Shown here: positions 42,040 through 51,109 of the stretch, one piece after another
Position numbering within the stretch: position 1 is the first letter of the stretch
Layout: each line of letters opens with the position of its first letter
From: JACKHA01 sp041401985
GTDB taxonomy: Bacteria > Planctomycetota > Phycisphaerae > Phycisphaerales > UBA1924
Length of the DNA stretch: 64,000 bases
NCBI GenBank assembly: GCA_041401985.1
Contig: JAWKTE010000003.1
Coordinates: 186,001-250,000 of the forward strand
Reading direction: 5' to 3'
Made by a program: the position numbers and the translations under genes
The notes under the pieces: model-generated
The model's database searches: none
Told to the model about the DNA's origin: nothing
Seen by the model: the letters and a program-made list of their open reading frames with translations, nothing else

Positions 42040-44208
42040 CTACTGGCCCGAGTAGATCGCCAGTTCGCGCCTTCGGAAGGTCAGCACGGCGACGAGATAG
42101 AGCGTGGCGGTGATGGCCCCGAGGACGCCGACGCCTTTGGCGACGCTGGCCCAGGAGAGCAGGCGTCCCTCGACGATGCGTCCGATGGGATCGACGTCGC
42201 GGTACACCTCGAAGACCCAGGTGACGGCGCTGGCGACGTAGAAGATGGTGAAGTTGATGATCAGCGGGTTGTTCTGGCGGTCGTGGAGCGTGAACGACTC
42301 GAGCGCGACGCTGAGGAAGCCCGAGGACTCGGCCGCCAGGAACGTGCCCAGCGCGACCAGGCACGCCACGGGGAAGGACAGGAACGTCGAGGCGCAGATG
42401 GCCAGCATCGCCAGGAACGCGAGTTTGATCCACAGGACGGCCACGACGCGGACGAAGTTCGAGCGGTAGTTGCCGTGGGAGTAGGAGACCTCGAGGCCCC
42501 CTGCCGGGAAGGACATGGTGTCGGGGTTGATGCGTCCGGTGCCGGCGTCGCCGTTGTAGAACTCGAGGTAGAGCGAGCCGTCGGGCTCGATGAGGTCGCC
42601 GGCGTCGAGGAACTCGCCGACGAGTTCCCCGCTGGCGATGGCCTGCTCGGCCAGGGCGTAGTCGGGGTCGTCGAGCGTGATGCCGCGCCCCTGGACGACG
42701 ATGACGGGGGCGAGCGGCGCGGCGTGCGTGTAGCCCAGGCTGCACTCGCGGACGATCACGTACTTCCCGCCGACGCGGATCGTGACGTAGTACGACTGGT
42801 CGGGGGCGTTGGAGCCGGCGTCGACGCGGTAGCGGAGCAGGAGCGGCTCGTCGTGGGCGCGGGCGTAGCCCAGATCGGGAATCACGAACGGGCGGCCGCC
42901 GCCGGGGGCGACCGAGCGCATCCGGGCGACCTCGGAGGTGTAGAGGTCGTTGTAGACGCGCTGGTACATGTCGTCGAGGATCTGGCGCTGGTCGGCGGCG
43001 CTCTCGGCCGCGGCGAACATCGGGTCGTTGGCCTGGATGCCCTCGATGTACTCGCGGACGGCGGCCTGGAAGTCCGGATCGTCGCGGCTGAGGTCGGGCG
43101 GGGGCTGGACCGCCACGCGGGCCTGGAGCACCTGGGTTTCGAGGATCAAGCGGTCCTCGACGATGCGGTCGCGCACGTCCTCGGGCTGGTAGGCGCGGGC
43201 CTCGCCGATGGCGGGCGTCGAGCGGAGGTACTCGGTGAACAGGAACACGCCGGTGCAGCAGGTCAGCAGCAGGATGGCGTTGAGCCCGACGACGCCCAGC
43301 CACTTGCCGCCGATGTACTGCCAGGCGGTAACCGGTTTGGTCATGGTCTGCCAGATGATCTTGTCGCGCTGCTCGAGGGTGACCGTCGAGACGCCGAACA
43401 GCAGCGTGAGCAGGGCGATGAGCCAGAACGAGCCGCCCGTGGCGTACTGCAGGAACGCCTGCACGCGGTACCGCAGCGGCGTGTCGGGGTCGAGCAGCAG
43501 CGGCAGCGTGGCGACCGCGAACATCAGCAGGACGATGAACACGAGCGTGAGTTTGAGGCGGACGGCCTCGTCGAGCACGTTCCGGGCCACCGCCAGCATC
43601 GGCGACGAGGGCGAGTACGCCAGGCGCAGCACCGCCAGACCGACGTTGAACGCCCAGGCCAGCGACGCCACGCCCACCATCAGCCAGCCGTAGCCCTGCG
43701 TCGGCCCGTACTGCGTGAGGGGGAACGCGACGCCGGCGATGATGGCGGCGATGAGCAGGTGCGTCAGGAAGAAGCCGAGCCAGATGACCACGATCGAGAG
43801 CCCGACCGCCGCGATGATGCCCACACCGAGGCTGGTCAGATCGCCGCGGCCCGCGAGGATGCGCTCGACGGCGCGGCTGCTGGCCTGGAGGTCGCTGGTG
43901 GCGGCGCGGGCCCCGTCGATGGTGCCGGCCGCGCTGGGCGGCGCGGCGGGGTCGAGCGTGGGGGCCTGGCCGACGGTGCTCTGGTTGCCCCGGGCCGCGT
44001 CGCCATCGCCGCGGGCGGTGGGGGTGGCGGGCTGGGTGATGGAGGCGTCGGCGCCGAGGGTGTCCTCGGTGGCTTCGAGGCCGCGCTGGATCGCGTAGGC
44101 CGCGAACACGATCAGGCCGATGGCGACAACGCCGATGGTGGCGCCGATCTTGAAGGATCGGGCCTTCTGGGCGCGGTTGAGTGCGGCGAGCCACTGGCGC
44201 CAGTTCAC
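42040..44208 (-). CDS. ABC-2 type transporter permease
   Basis: 722 aa. One transmembrane helix lies at about 22-42; a group of four or five follows at about 125-265 (for example VGIIAAVGLSIVVIWLGFFLTHLLIAAIIAG); a large soluble region (about 330-560) and three or four more helices (about 575-720) follow. The DKIIWQTMTKPVTAWQYIGGKWLG segment is a typical coupling region of ABC-2 permeases. Its start overlaps the stop of the ATPase gene by 4 nt (ATGA). The substrate is unknown. Confidence 0.88.
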   Translation of the reverse strand: MNWRQWLAALNRAQKARSFKIGATIGVVAIGLIVFAAYAIQRGLEATEDTLGADASITQPATPTARGDGDAARGNQSTVGQAPTLDPAAPPSAAGTIDGARAATSDLQASSRAVERILAGRGDLTSLGVGIIAAVGLSIVVIWLGFFLTHLLIAAIIAGVAFPLTQYGPTQGYGWLMVGVASLAWAFNVGLAVLRLAYSPSSPMLAVARNVLDEAVRLKLTLVFIVLLMFAVATLPLLLDPDTPLRYRVQAFLQYATGGSFWLIALLTLLFGVSTVTLEQRDKIIWQTMTKPVTAWQYIGGKWLGVVGLNAILLLTCCTGVFLFTEYLRSTPAIGEARAYQPEDVRDRIVEDRLILETQVLQARVAVQPPPDLSRDDPDFQAAVREYIEGIQANDPMFAAAESAADQRQILDDMYQRVYNDLYTSEVARMRSVAPGGGRPFVIPDLGYARAHDEPLLLRYRVDAGSNAPDQSYYVTIRVGGKYVIVRECSLGYTHAAPLAPVIVVQGRGITLDDPDYALAEQAIASGELVGEFLDAGDLIEPDGSLYLEFYNGDAGTGRINPDTMSFPAGGLEVSYSHGNYRSNFVRVVAVLWIKLAFLAMLAICASTFLSFPVACLVALGTFLAAESSGFLSVALESFTLHDRQNNPLIINFTIFYVASAVTWVFEVYRDVDPIGRIVEGRLLSWASVAKGVGVLGAITATLYLVAVLTFRRRELAIYSGQ

Positions 44209-45593
44209 GCGTCGCGCTCCCGCCCGGCGCCGGGGCCGCTGTCGTCGGTGTTGCCGAGCAGGTTGCGGATGAGGTCCTCGTTCACGTCGCCATCGCCCTG
44301 GCGGGGCGCGGGCTGCTGTCGCGGCGCGGCGGGGCGCGGGCCGGACGGGGCCGCGCCGCGATCGATCGGGGGCAGTGGCGCGGGCGGCTCCGGTGCGGTG
44401 CGTGCGTCCGACTCGGGGGCCATCGCGACTGGCTTGTCGCCGGGCTCCTCGTCGGGCTCCGCGTCTGGCACTTCGCTTTGGGGGCGCGACCGCTGCATGA
44501 GGGCGCTGATGACCTCCTCGCGGGCGCCCTCGTCGGTCGGTTTCTCGTCAGGGGCCGCTTCGGCCATCGGCTCGACGCCGGTGAAGTCGTCGGCATCGCT
44601 GGTGAGCGTCGAGATCAGGTCCGCGCCCTCGCCCGGCTTGCCCATCAGGAAAGCCGCGGTCCGCCCGTCGCTCGCCGCGCCGGAGGTCGGGGCGGCCTCG
44701 GCCTTGGCCCTGGCGACGATGTCGAGGAACAGTTCCTCGAGTTTCTGGCGCGGGCGTGAGACGCCCAGGACCGACTGCGAGCCGTGCGAGCGTTCGCGGA
44801 TGATCCGGTCGATCTCGGCGATGGTGTCGTCGTCGAGGGCCTCGGTCTCGATGGTGGTGCGGCTGGGGGATTCGAGGAGTTGCTCGCAGGTGCCCTCGGC
44901 CCGGATCTTGCCGCCGTAGAGCACGACCATACGGTGGACGCAGTCTTCCACATCGGCCAGCAGGTGGCTGGACAGGACGATGGTCTTGCCGCGCCGCCCG
45001 AGTTCGATGATCAGGTCCTTGACCTGGCGTGTGCCGAGCGGGTCGAGGCCGCTGGTGGGCTCGTCGAGGATGAGCAGGTCGGGGTCGTTGATGAGGGCCT
45101 GGGCGATGCCGATGCGTCGCTGCATGCCCTTGGAGTACTCGCGGACCTGGCGGAACTGGGCCCCGCGGAGGCCGACCATGTCGAGCAGTTCGTCGATGCG
45201 CTTCTGTCGGGTGCGCCGGTCGATCTCGAAGAGTTTGGCGTAGTACTCGAGGGTCTCGCGGGCGTTGAGGAACGCGTAGAGGAACGACTCCTCGGGGAGG
45301 TAGCCGATCCGCTTCTTGGTCTCAACGTCGCTGGGCGGCTGGCCGAACACTGCGACGCGCCCCTTGGTGGGGCGGAGCAGGCCGAGGATGATCTTGATAG
45401 TGGTGGACTTGCCCGAGCCGTTGGGCCCGAGCAGGCCGAAGACCTCGCCGCGCCGGATCTCGAAGGTGACGCCGTCGACCGCGCGGGCGCGGTCACGCAT
45501 CCAGAAGTCCTTGAAGGTCTTGACGAGCCCCTGACAGACGACCACGCTCTGCTGGGCGCCCATGATCCGGCGTGTCGGGCCTGGCTGTGCCAT
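44205..45593 (-). CDS. ABC transporter ATP-binding protein with long C-terminal extension
   Basis: 462 aa from ATG 45593, with GAGGA 6 nt upstream. The nucleotide-binding domain has Walker A GPNGSGKST (56-64), signature YSKGMQRR (152-159), Walker B LLILDEP (172-178), the D-loop SGLD and H-loop SSH (207-209). Such YSKGM signatures belong to ABC-2 exporters such as gliding or drug export systems. About 180 extra C-terminal residues are acidic and Pro-rich, likely disordered. The partner permease overlaps it. Confidence 0.93.
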   Translation of the reverse strand: MAQPGPTRRIMGAQQSVVVCQGLVKTFKDFWMRDRARAVDGVTFEIRRGEVFGLLGPNGSGKSTTIKIILGLLRPTKGRVAVFGQPPSDVETKKRIGYLPEESFLYAFLNARETLEYYAKLFEIDRRTRQKRIDELLDMVGLRGAQFRQVREYSKGMQRRIGIAQALINDPDLLILDEPTSGLDPLGTRQVKDLIIELGRRGKTIVLSSHLLADVEDCVHRMVVLYGGKIRAEGTCEQLLESPSRTTIETEALDDDTIAEIDRIIRERSHGSQSVLGVSRPRQKLEELFLDIVARAKAEAAPTSGAASDGRTAAFLMGKPGEGADLISTLTSDADDFTGVEPMAEAAPDEKPTDEGAREEVISALMQRSRPQSEVPDAEPDEEPGDKPVAMAPESDARTAPEPPAPLPPIDRGAAPSGPRPAAPRQQPAPRQGDGDVNEDLIRNLLGNTDDSGPGAGRERDA

Positions 45594-45717
45594 CGTGGTC
45601 CTCAGTCGTGGTCGACCGATCGAGTGGTTCGAGTTTCCTACGGGCGTGCGGGCGGAGTTGTTCCGTCGCGGCGAGCCGATGGGCGGGAAGGCCCGGGCGA
45701 CGCGGGGCCCGGCCGGA

Positions 45718-47172
45718 TCAGTCCGGGCGGGAGAACGCGCCGGTGGGAGTCTGGAAGTTGCCCTGGAGCAGGAGTTGGAGGCGCTGCTCGGCGGCCTCGA
45801 GGGCCTCGCGGTCCTTGAGCGCCTCGTCGAGTTCGCGGACGATCTGCGGGTCCTGGTTGATGAGCATCTGGAGCGGGCCGCCCTGCATGGGCACGGCGTA
45901 CTGCTGCACGAAGTCCCGAGCCGTCAGGCTCGCCAGCGCGTCGGTCCACTCCCGGTGGAGCATGAACCCCGGGTTCTCTTCGTACTGGGCCCGCTTGGCC
46001 TGGAACATCGCCAGCATCGCCTGACGCTGGTTGACCAGGCGCGAGCGGGTGACCGCGGCCTCCTGCAGCAGCGACGTGGCCTGCCCGGAGATCTCGACGA
46101 CCTCGCCGCTGGCCAGCGTGATCGGCTCGCCCTCGAGGATCGCGTTGATCCGCTCGAGGATCGGGGCGGCTTCGAGTCGCTCGTCGGCGGGCACGTCGCC
46201 GCCGCTGGCGATCGTCTCACGCTGGCGCATGGCCAGATCGTACTGGTCGATCAGGCTGGTGAGCGTGGCCGCGGCCCGCCCGGCCATGGCGTTGAGCGTC
46301 TGGGCCGCGGTGGTCTCGGCCTGCTCGCCGGCGGCGTTGAGCTGGTTGGTCGCGTTGGTGACCTTGTTGTACGAGTCGAGCAGGAAGCGCGGGGGCGTGC
46401 GCTCCACCAGGTTGATCCGCTCGATGGTGATCCCCGAGCGGGCCTCGTCGAGCGTCTGCTGGGCGATCTGCGTGGCCCGCCCGGCGATGGACCCGGCCTG
46501 CTGCTCGCGGAGCACGGCGTCGATGGGCAGTTCGGCGCACGCCCGGACCAGCCCGCGTCGGGCGGCGTTCTGGATGAGCAGCACCTCGGTGGGCGTGTCG
46601 AGGATGTTCTGGGCGTAGAGCGCGGGGTTGGTGCGCCGGTACTGGACCTTGTAGATCAGGTGGGCCAGGGCCTGGTCGCCGGTCAGGATCGAGCCGTCGC
46701 GATCCGGGCGGAGGCTGCCGAGCATGGGCAGCGACTCCGGCCCGCGGGCGCGTGCCTCCGCGCCGACGAACGGGTAGAACGCGCTGGCGTCCTCGAGTTC
46801 GACGCCGCCGGTGGGCACGCGGACGATCTCGCCGACGGGCGCGGGCAGGGCGAAGCGCATGCCGGGGGCGATGTCCTCCTCCTGCAGTTGCCCGAACATC
46901 AGACGCAGGCCGGCCTCGCCCTCGCGGACGGTCTGCAGCCCGCTGAACACGAACAGCACGAACAGCACGATCATCGCGATCTGCAGCAGGCCGAACGTGA
47001 TCCGCAGCGCATCGGCCAACGACTTGTTGGCCGGGTCCATCATCCCGGCGACGCCCTCGCCCTCCTCGCGGAGCACGACCGAGGCGCGGCGCGAGCGCGG
47101 CGCCGGGTTCGGGCCGACGGGGCCGCCGCCGCCCTGCGCGTCGGCGTCAAGAAGGATCGGACGCCTGGTCAT
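45718..47172 (-). CDS. SPFH-domain protein, HflK-like
   Basis: 484 aa. A cytoplasmic N-terminus of about 55 residues is followed by one transmembrane helix (about 58-82) and an SPFH/band 7 domain starting at EAGLRLMFGQLQEEDIAPGM. A long coiled-coil region (about 270-450) follows. The order resembles HflK, which with HflC forms large vaults around FtsH; no ftsH gene is in the window. It starts within the stop of the upstream HflC-like gene (4-nt overlap), so the two are made together. Confidence 0.88.
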   Translation of the reverse strand: MTRRPILLDADAQGGGGPVGPNPAPRSRRASVVLREEGEGVAGMMDPANKSLADALRITFGLLQIAMIVLFVLFVFSGLQTVREGEAGLRLMFGQLQEEDIAPGMRFALPAPVGEIVRVPTGGVELEDASAFYPFVGAEARARGPESLPMLGSLRPDRDGSILTGDQALAHLIYKVQYRRTNPALYAQNILDTPTEVLLIQNAARRGLVRACAELPIDAVLREQQAGSIAGRATQIAQQTLDEARSGITIERINLVERTPPRFLLDSYNKVTNATNQLNAAGEQAETTAAQTLNAMAGRAAATLTSLIDQYDLAMRQRETIASGGDVPADERLEAAPILERINAILEGEPITLASGEVVEISGQATSLLQEAAVTRSRLVNQRQAMLAMFQAKRAQYEENPGFMLHREWTDALASLTARDFVQQYAVPMQGGPLQMLINQDPQIVRELDEALKDREALEAAEQRLQLLLQGNFQTPTGAFSRPD

Positions 47173-48293
47173 GAGTTGGCCTCCCCGTCGGCGGCTTCAC
47201 CGGCGGCCCCCCCGGGGGTGGCGGTGGGAGTCGCGCTGGCGCCGGGCTGGGCGGCGGGGGTGCCCGCGGTGCCGCTGGGGTTCCAGCTCTCCGGGAAGCC
47301 GACGCCGGGGATGCGTCCCTGCCCGGCGTTGTCGAGGTAGTTGGGCTCGAAGGCGCCGAAGCCGGGCATGGTGGTGGGGAAGATCAGGGTGACGCGCCGG
47401 GCCAGGATGTTCGAGACGAACTGCATCTGCTGGATGAACACCGCCAGTTCCGGGGCGTCGCGCATCTGGGCCAGGAAGCGGGCCGACTCGCGCTCGCCGA
47501 GGGCCCGGATGGCCGCGGCCCGATTTTCGGTGAACACGCGGATCTGGCTGGCCTCGGCGTCGGCGCGCGAGCGGATCGCGGCGGCCTCGGCCTCGCCCTG
47601 GCTCTGGATCGCCTGGGCCAGGCGGTCCTGCTGGGCGGTGATGCGGGTGAAGACGGCCTCGGTCGCGCCCTCGGGCAACTGCACGCGGGCGATGCCGACC
47701 GAGACGATCTCGATGCCGAAGGCCCCGCCGCCGGCTCCGGCGGCGGTGGGGGCGGGGGCCACAAGGTCCGAGCCCGCGCCCACGCCCTGGATCGTCGACT
47801 TCATGTGCGCGAGCATCTGCTGCTCGAGGTCCGCCAGACGAGAGCCCTGCTCCCCGAGCGTGAACAGCTCGTCCATGCGGTAGGCCGAGACCGCGGCCAT
47901 CGCGGTGCGCATGGTCGAGTCGAGCGACTGCTCGGCCTCGCGGAAGTGGTCGATGGGGCGCTCGCCCGCGTTCGAGAAGCGCCGGAAGAACGCCAGCGGG
48001 TCGCTCACGCGCCAGGTGCAGAACGCCTGGACGACGACCTGCTGGTTGTCGGCGGTCTGCTGGGTCTCCTGGCGGGTCTGGAGCACACGCACGCGCGTGT
48101 CGTAGGTCATGACCCGCTGGATCGGGTAGGGCCACTTGAAGTGCAGCCCGGCGTCGACCGTCGAGGACTCGTCGGCGCGCCCGAACGTGGTGAGCACCGC
48201 CCGCTCGGTGAACCGCACGGTGTAGGCCACCATGTACAGCACCAGGGCCAGCACGAACACGCCAGCGATGAGGAAGATGACAAGGCGTCTCAC
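47169..48293 (-). CDS. SPFH-domain protein, HflC-like
   Basis: 374 aa, GTG start at 48293 with GGGAG about 10 nt upstream. An N-terminal membrane helix (3-25) leads straight into the SPFH domain: RFTERAVLTTFGRADESSTV and HFKWPYPIQRVMTYDTR. A helical region with alternating Ala/Glu (GEAEAAAIRSRADAEASQIR) is the usual HflC coiled coil. The C-terminus is a Pro/Ala/Gly/Thr-rich tail. It lies 65 nt after the first SPFH gene. Confidence 0.9.
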   Translation of the reverse strand: MRRLVIFLIAGVFVLALVLYMVAYTVRFTERAVLTTFGRADESSTVDAGLHFKWPYPIQRVMTYDTRVRVLQTRQETQQTADNQQVVVQAFCTWRVSDPLAFFRRFSNAGERPIDHFREAEQSLDSTMRTAMAAVSAYRMDELFTLGEQGSRLADLEQQMLAHMKSTIQGVGAGSDLVAPAPTAAGAGGGAFGIEIVSVGIARVQLPEGATEAVFTRITAQQDRLAQAIQSQGEAEAAAIRSRADAEASQIRVFTENRAAAIRALGERESARFLAQMRDAPELAVFIQQMQFVSNILARRVTLIFPTTMPGFGAFEPNYLDNAGQGRIPGVGFPESWNPSGTAGTPAAQPGASATPTATPGGAAGEAADGEANS

Positions 48294-48358
48294 GAGTGCA
48301 CACTCCCGGATGGAGGAGAATCAGAACCGTCTGGTCGGACCGCGCCCCGATGCGGCGC

Positions 48359-50437
48359 TTAGTTGTTGTTCTCTTCGGCGGTGAAGATGTCCGAGGCCCG
48401 CTGCGAGTCCTGGAAGTCGAACTGCTGCCAGAGGTTGGCCGCGTCCCCGCCCACGATGAACACGCGCGAGCCCCGCATCAGTTGCAGCAGCGAATCGAAG
48501 TACATGCCGGTGCGGAACAGCAGGGGCGAGGCCTGGTACGACTCGACCTGCCCGTTGTGCAGCGTCGCGGTCGCCAGCGTGCCCATGTGGGCCCGCCAGC
48601 GCTCGGCCCGCGCGGTCAGCAGGTCCGAGGCCGCAAGCCCGCCGGAGCCGATCAGCAGCGTCTCGACCTCGCGCCGAATCTCCTCGGCCTCGGCAGGGTC
48701 GCTCGTTTCCGCGGCCCGGGCCAGCATCGCGGCGGCCTCGCGGGCTTTGTCCACGCTGCCGGCGGTCGAGGCCAGCGTGCGGATCGCCCACTGCTCGGCC
48801 GCCTCCAGCGTTGCCTGGCGACGCTGCTGGGCCTGCACCACACGCTCGAACGAGCCCGCGACCCGCTGCGGCGGATGCACGCCCTCGACCCCAACGTACA
48901 CGATCTCGATGCCCGCGCCCTGCGGCTGCCCGCCGGCGTCGGGGTTCAGGCGGGCGTACGCCGCGGCCAGACGCTCGTGGAGTTCGCCCGACATGTCCAG
49001 ACGCCCGGCCCCGAGGATCTGCTCGATCCCGTGCCCGGAGAAGTACGACATGACCTCGCGCTGCCCGACGACACGCAGCAGTTCGTCCCGCTCGTCGGGC
49101 TGGCCCAGCAGTTCGAACAGGCGCACGTCGGACACGACGTACCGCATCGGCACCTCGGCGGCCACGAGCACCATGTCCGTCCGCGTGCCGGTCCGCTCGG
49201 CCGATTCGGGGCCCTGGACCAGGAAGTACTGCTCGTTGGCGGTATGGTCGTTGGTCCAGAGGATGGCCCGCTGGTCCTCGGGGCCGCGGGTGCCCAGTTG
49301 GATCTCGCGGACGCCCGTGCTGGTGCGCTGCGAGCGGACGACCCGCCCGCGCTCGTCGCGTTCCTCCTGAACGGGCACGAGCACGTCGTCGATCGGCCAC
49401 GGCGCCTTGATGTGCAGCCCCGGCTGCAGGTCCTCGCCGCTCTGGACCAGTTGCCCGAACCGCAGCAGACGCCCGGTCTGGTGCGGCTGGAGCATCGTCA
49501 CGCTGGTGAGCAGCCACACCACCAGCCCGCCGAACAGCACCAGCAGCGCGACCGAGCGCGACAGCAACTGGTAGAACCACGACGCCGAGACGTCGAAACC
49601 GAGTTGGTACGACAGCGCCCCGGCCATCGAATCGGCGATGCGGTCGGGCGCGGCGACGAACGCCAGGATCCGCGAGTCGAACGCCGGACGCGGGATCTCG
49701 CCGGCCTTCCGCGGGCGATAGATGTTCAGCACGAAGTTCAGGAACACCTCGCCGCCCAGCAGGATCAGCGCGACGGGGAAGAGCACCTGCAGGTACCGCA
49801 GCACCGCGTCGGGCCCGGCGATGTCCACGAAGTGGGCCACCGCCATGATGAGCCCGACCAGCGCCGAGCCGACCGCCGCCGCCGCGCCGCCTTTCAGGTT
49901 GCCCCACACGTCCCGCTTGGACATGCCCGAGACGAACCGGGCGAACACGAATCCGACGAACGCGACGCCCAGCCCGAGGGCCACGGCCCAGCCGCGCAGC
50001 GTCGGGGCGTGGAAGTTGTCGGGATCGACCATGGGCCGCCCGCTGCTGAGACGCCACGCGCCGAACGCGATGAGGAACACGCCAAGCAGCACGCTGGCGA
50101 CCGGCATCCAGACCTTGTGCATCTGGGCGACGCGCTTGGCCGCCACGCGCAGATCGCTGCCCGAGCCCTCGAACACGCTGGAACCGGCCATGCCGGAGGC
50201 GGCGAACTGCTCGGCCTCCAGCGACTCGATCCGCTCGCGCCGGTGCAGGTCGAACGAGATCGCCAGCATCAGCCACACGACCGACCACCCGCCGACAAGC
50301 CCGGAGGCGGTCAGGGCGGCGTGGTCGCGCGCGAACAGGCCATAGACCAGCAGCAGGACGAACAGGACGATCTGGATCGCCAGGCCCAGCAGGGCCACGC
50401 CCGCCGCTCGTTGATACGACTGATAGTCGGCCTTCAT
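48359..50437 (-). CDS. Multi-pass membrane SPFH-domain protein
   Basis: 692 aa from ATG 50437, with GGGAG about 8 nt upstream. Seven hydrophobic helices occupy roughly residues 10-385, unusual for SPFH proteins. The SPFH domain then begins at QTGRLLRFGQLVQSGEDLQPG, followed by HIKAPWPIDDVLVPV and a coiled-coil region with VVQAQQRRQATLEAAEQ. It opens the minus-strand cluster and is probably the large scaffold with which the HflC- and HflK-like proteins assemble. Confidence 0.88.
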   Translation of the reverse strand: MKADYQSYQRAAGVALLGLAIQIVLFVLLLVYGLFARDHAALTASGLVGGWSVVWLMLAISFDLHRRERIESLEAEQFAASGMAGSSVFEGSGSDLRVAAKRVAQMHKVWMPVASVLLGVFLIAFGAWRLSSGRPMVDPDNFHAPTLRGWAVALGLGVAFVGFVFARFVSGMSKRDVWGNLKGGAAAAVGSALVGLIMAVAHFVDIAGPDAVLRYLQVLFPVALILLGGEVFLNFVLNIYRPRKAGEIPRPAFDSRILAFVAAPDRIADSMAGALSYQLGFDVSASWFYQLLSRSVALLVLFGGLVVWLLTSVTMLQPHQTGRLLRFGQLVQSGEDLQPGLHIKAPWPIDDVLVPVQEERDERGRVVRSQRTSTGVREIQLGTRGPEDQRAILWTNDHTANEQYFLVQGPESAERTGTRTDMVLVAAEVPMRYVVSDVRLFELLGQPDERDELLRVVGQREVMSYFSGHGIEQILGAGRLDMSGELHERLAAAYARLNPDAGGQPQGAGIEIVYVGVEGVHPPQRVAGSFERVVQAQQRRQATLEAAEQWAIRTLASTAGSVDKAREAAAMLARAAETSDPAEAEEIRREVETLLIGSGGLAASDLLTARAERWRAHMGTLATATLHNGQVESYQASPLLFRTGMYFDSLLQLMRGSRVFIVGGDAANLWQQFDFQDSQRASDIFTAEENNN

Positions 50438-51109
50438 CGCCGCTCCCGCGTCGCGGCCGCTGGGCCGCGAGGTTTCTTCAGAACACCGGCGGGCGTCGGG
50501 TCGTACGTCCCGAAGCCGCCTCCCGACACTGCCGCCCGACTCCCGACCGCGACTCCCGACTCCGCCGAAAGGACCGGGCCCCGGCGTTTTTGGGGGCGGT
50601 ATTCTGCCCAACCCCTCCCGACCTGTCCACCCCGCCCGAAGGCGGACCGAACCCACCCTCAAATCTCAAGCCAACGCCAACGCGGCCAAGCGGGCAACGC
50701 ACCCACCTCTCGCCCCGGCGCTGGGGCGCTCCGACCTGTTCCGCGGTGCCGCCCCAAGGGCGGGCCAGCCGCGTGTTGTCCGACCCAAAGGGGGCGAGCC
50801 CGCGCGATGGGAGTCCCCACCCCGACGGGGCGAAGTCCCTCCCTGGCGTTGCTCGCCACGCGCCCACCGGGGGCGCGGCCCCGAATGGGGCAAACGGAAG
50901 TACGCCGAAGGCGAACCCGGGTTCGATCTCCGCGTAGGATTTGTTTGATTCCCATCGCAGCGGGGCGAGCCGAGGTGTCGCGCGGCGCTGCGGAGCGGGA
51001 TCGGCGCGGTCGCCGGGTCTTGGCGGTCGCGGCTAAGTCTCGTGATGTCAAGTGTTTGCCATGCATCGCCACCCGGGTTCTTCCCGGGTGTGACAGAGGT
51101 TGACGCCCC
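50438..51109. promoter_or_regulatory. Divergent regulatory region of the SPFH and ABC permease genes
   Basis: 672 nt without a credible gene. It should carry promoters for both directions. A perfect 8-bp hairpin CACCCGGG-TTCTT-CCCGGGTG (51070-51090) lies in the 5' region of the rightward permease, 19 nt before its start. AT-richer sequence at 50938-50955 is the likeliest promoter area, but no pair of boxes can be fixed. Confidence 0.45.

Noticed and set aside
40004..44194. A 1396-codon minus-strand open frame spanning the 658-aa protein and most of the permease gene
   Set aside because: The frame beyond 41980 is Arg/Pro/His-rich shadow sequence of the permease; a good binding site sits at ATG 41980 and the permease frame there is a clear ABC-2 protein.
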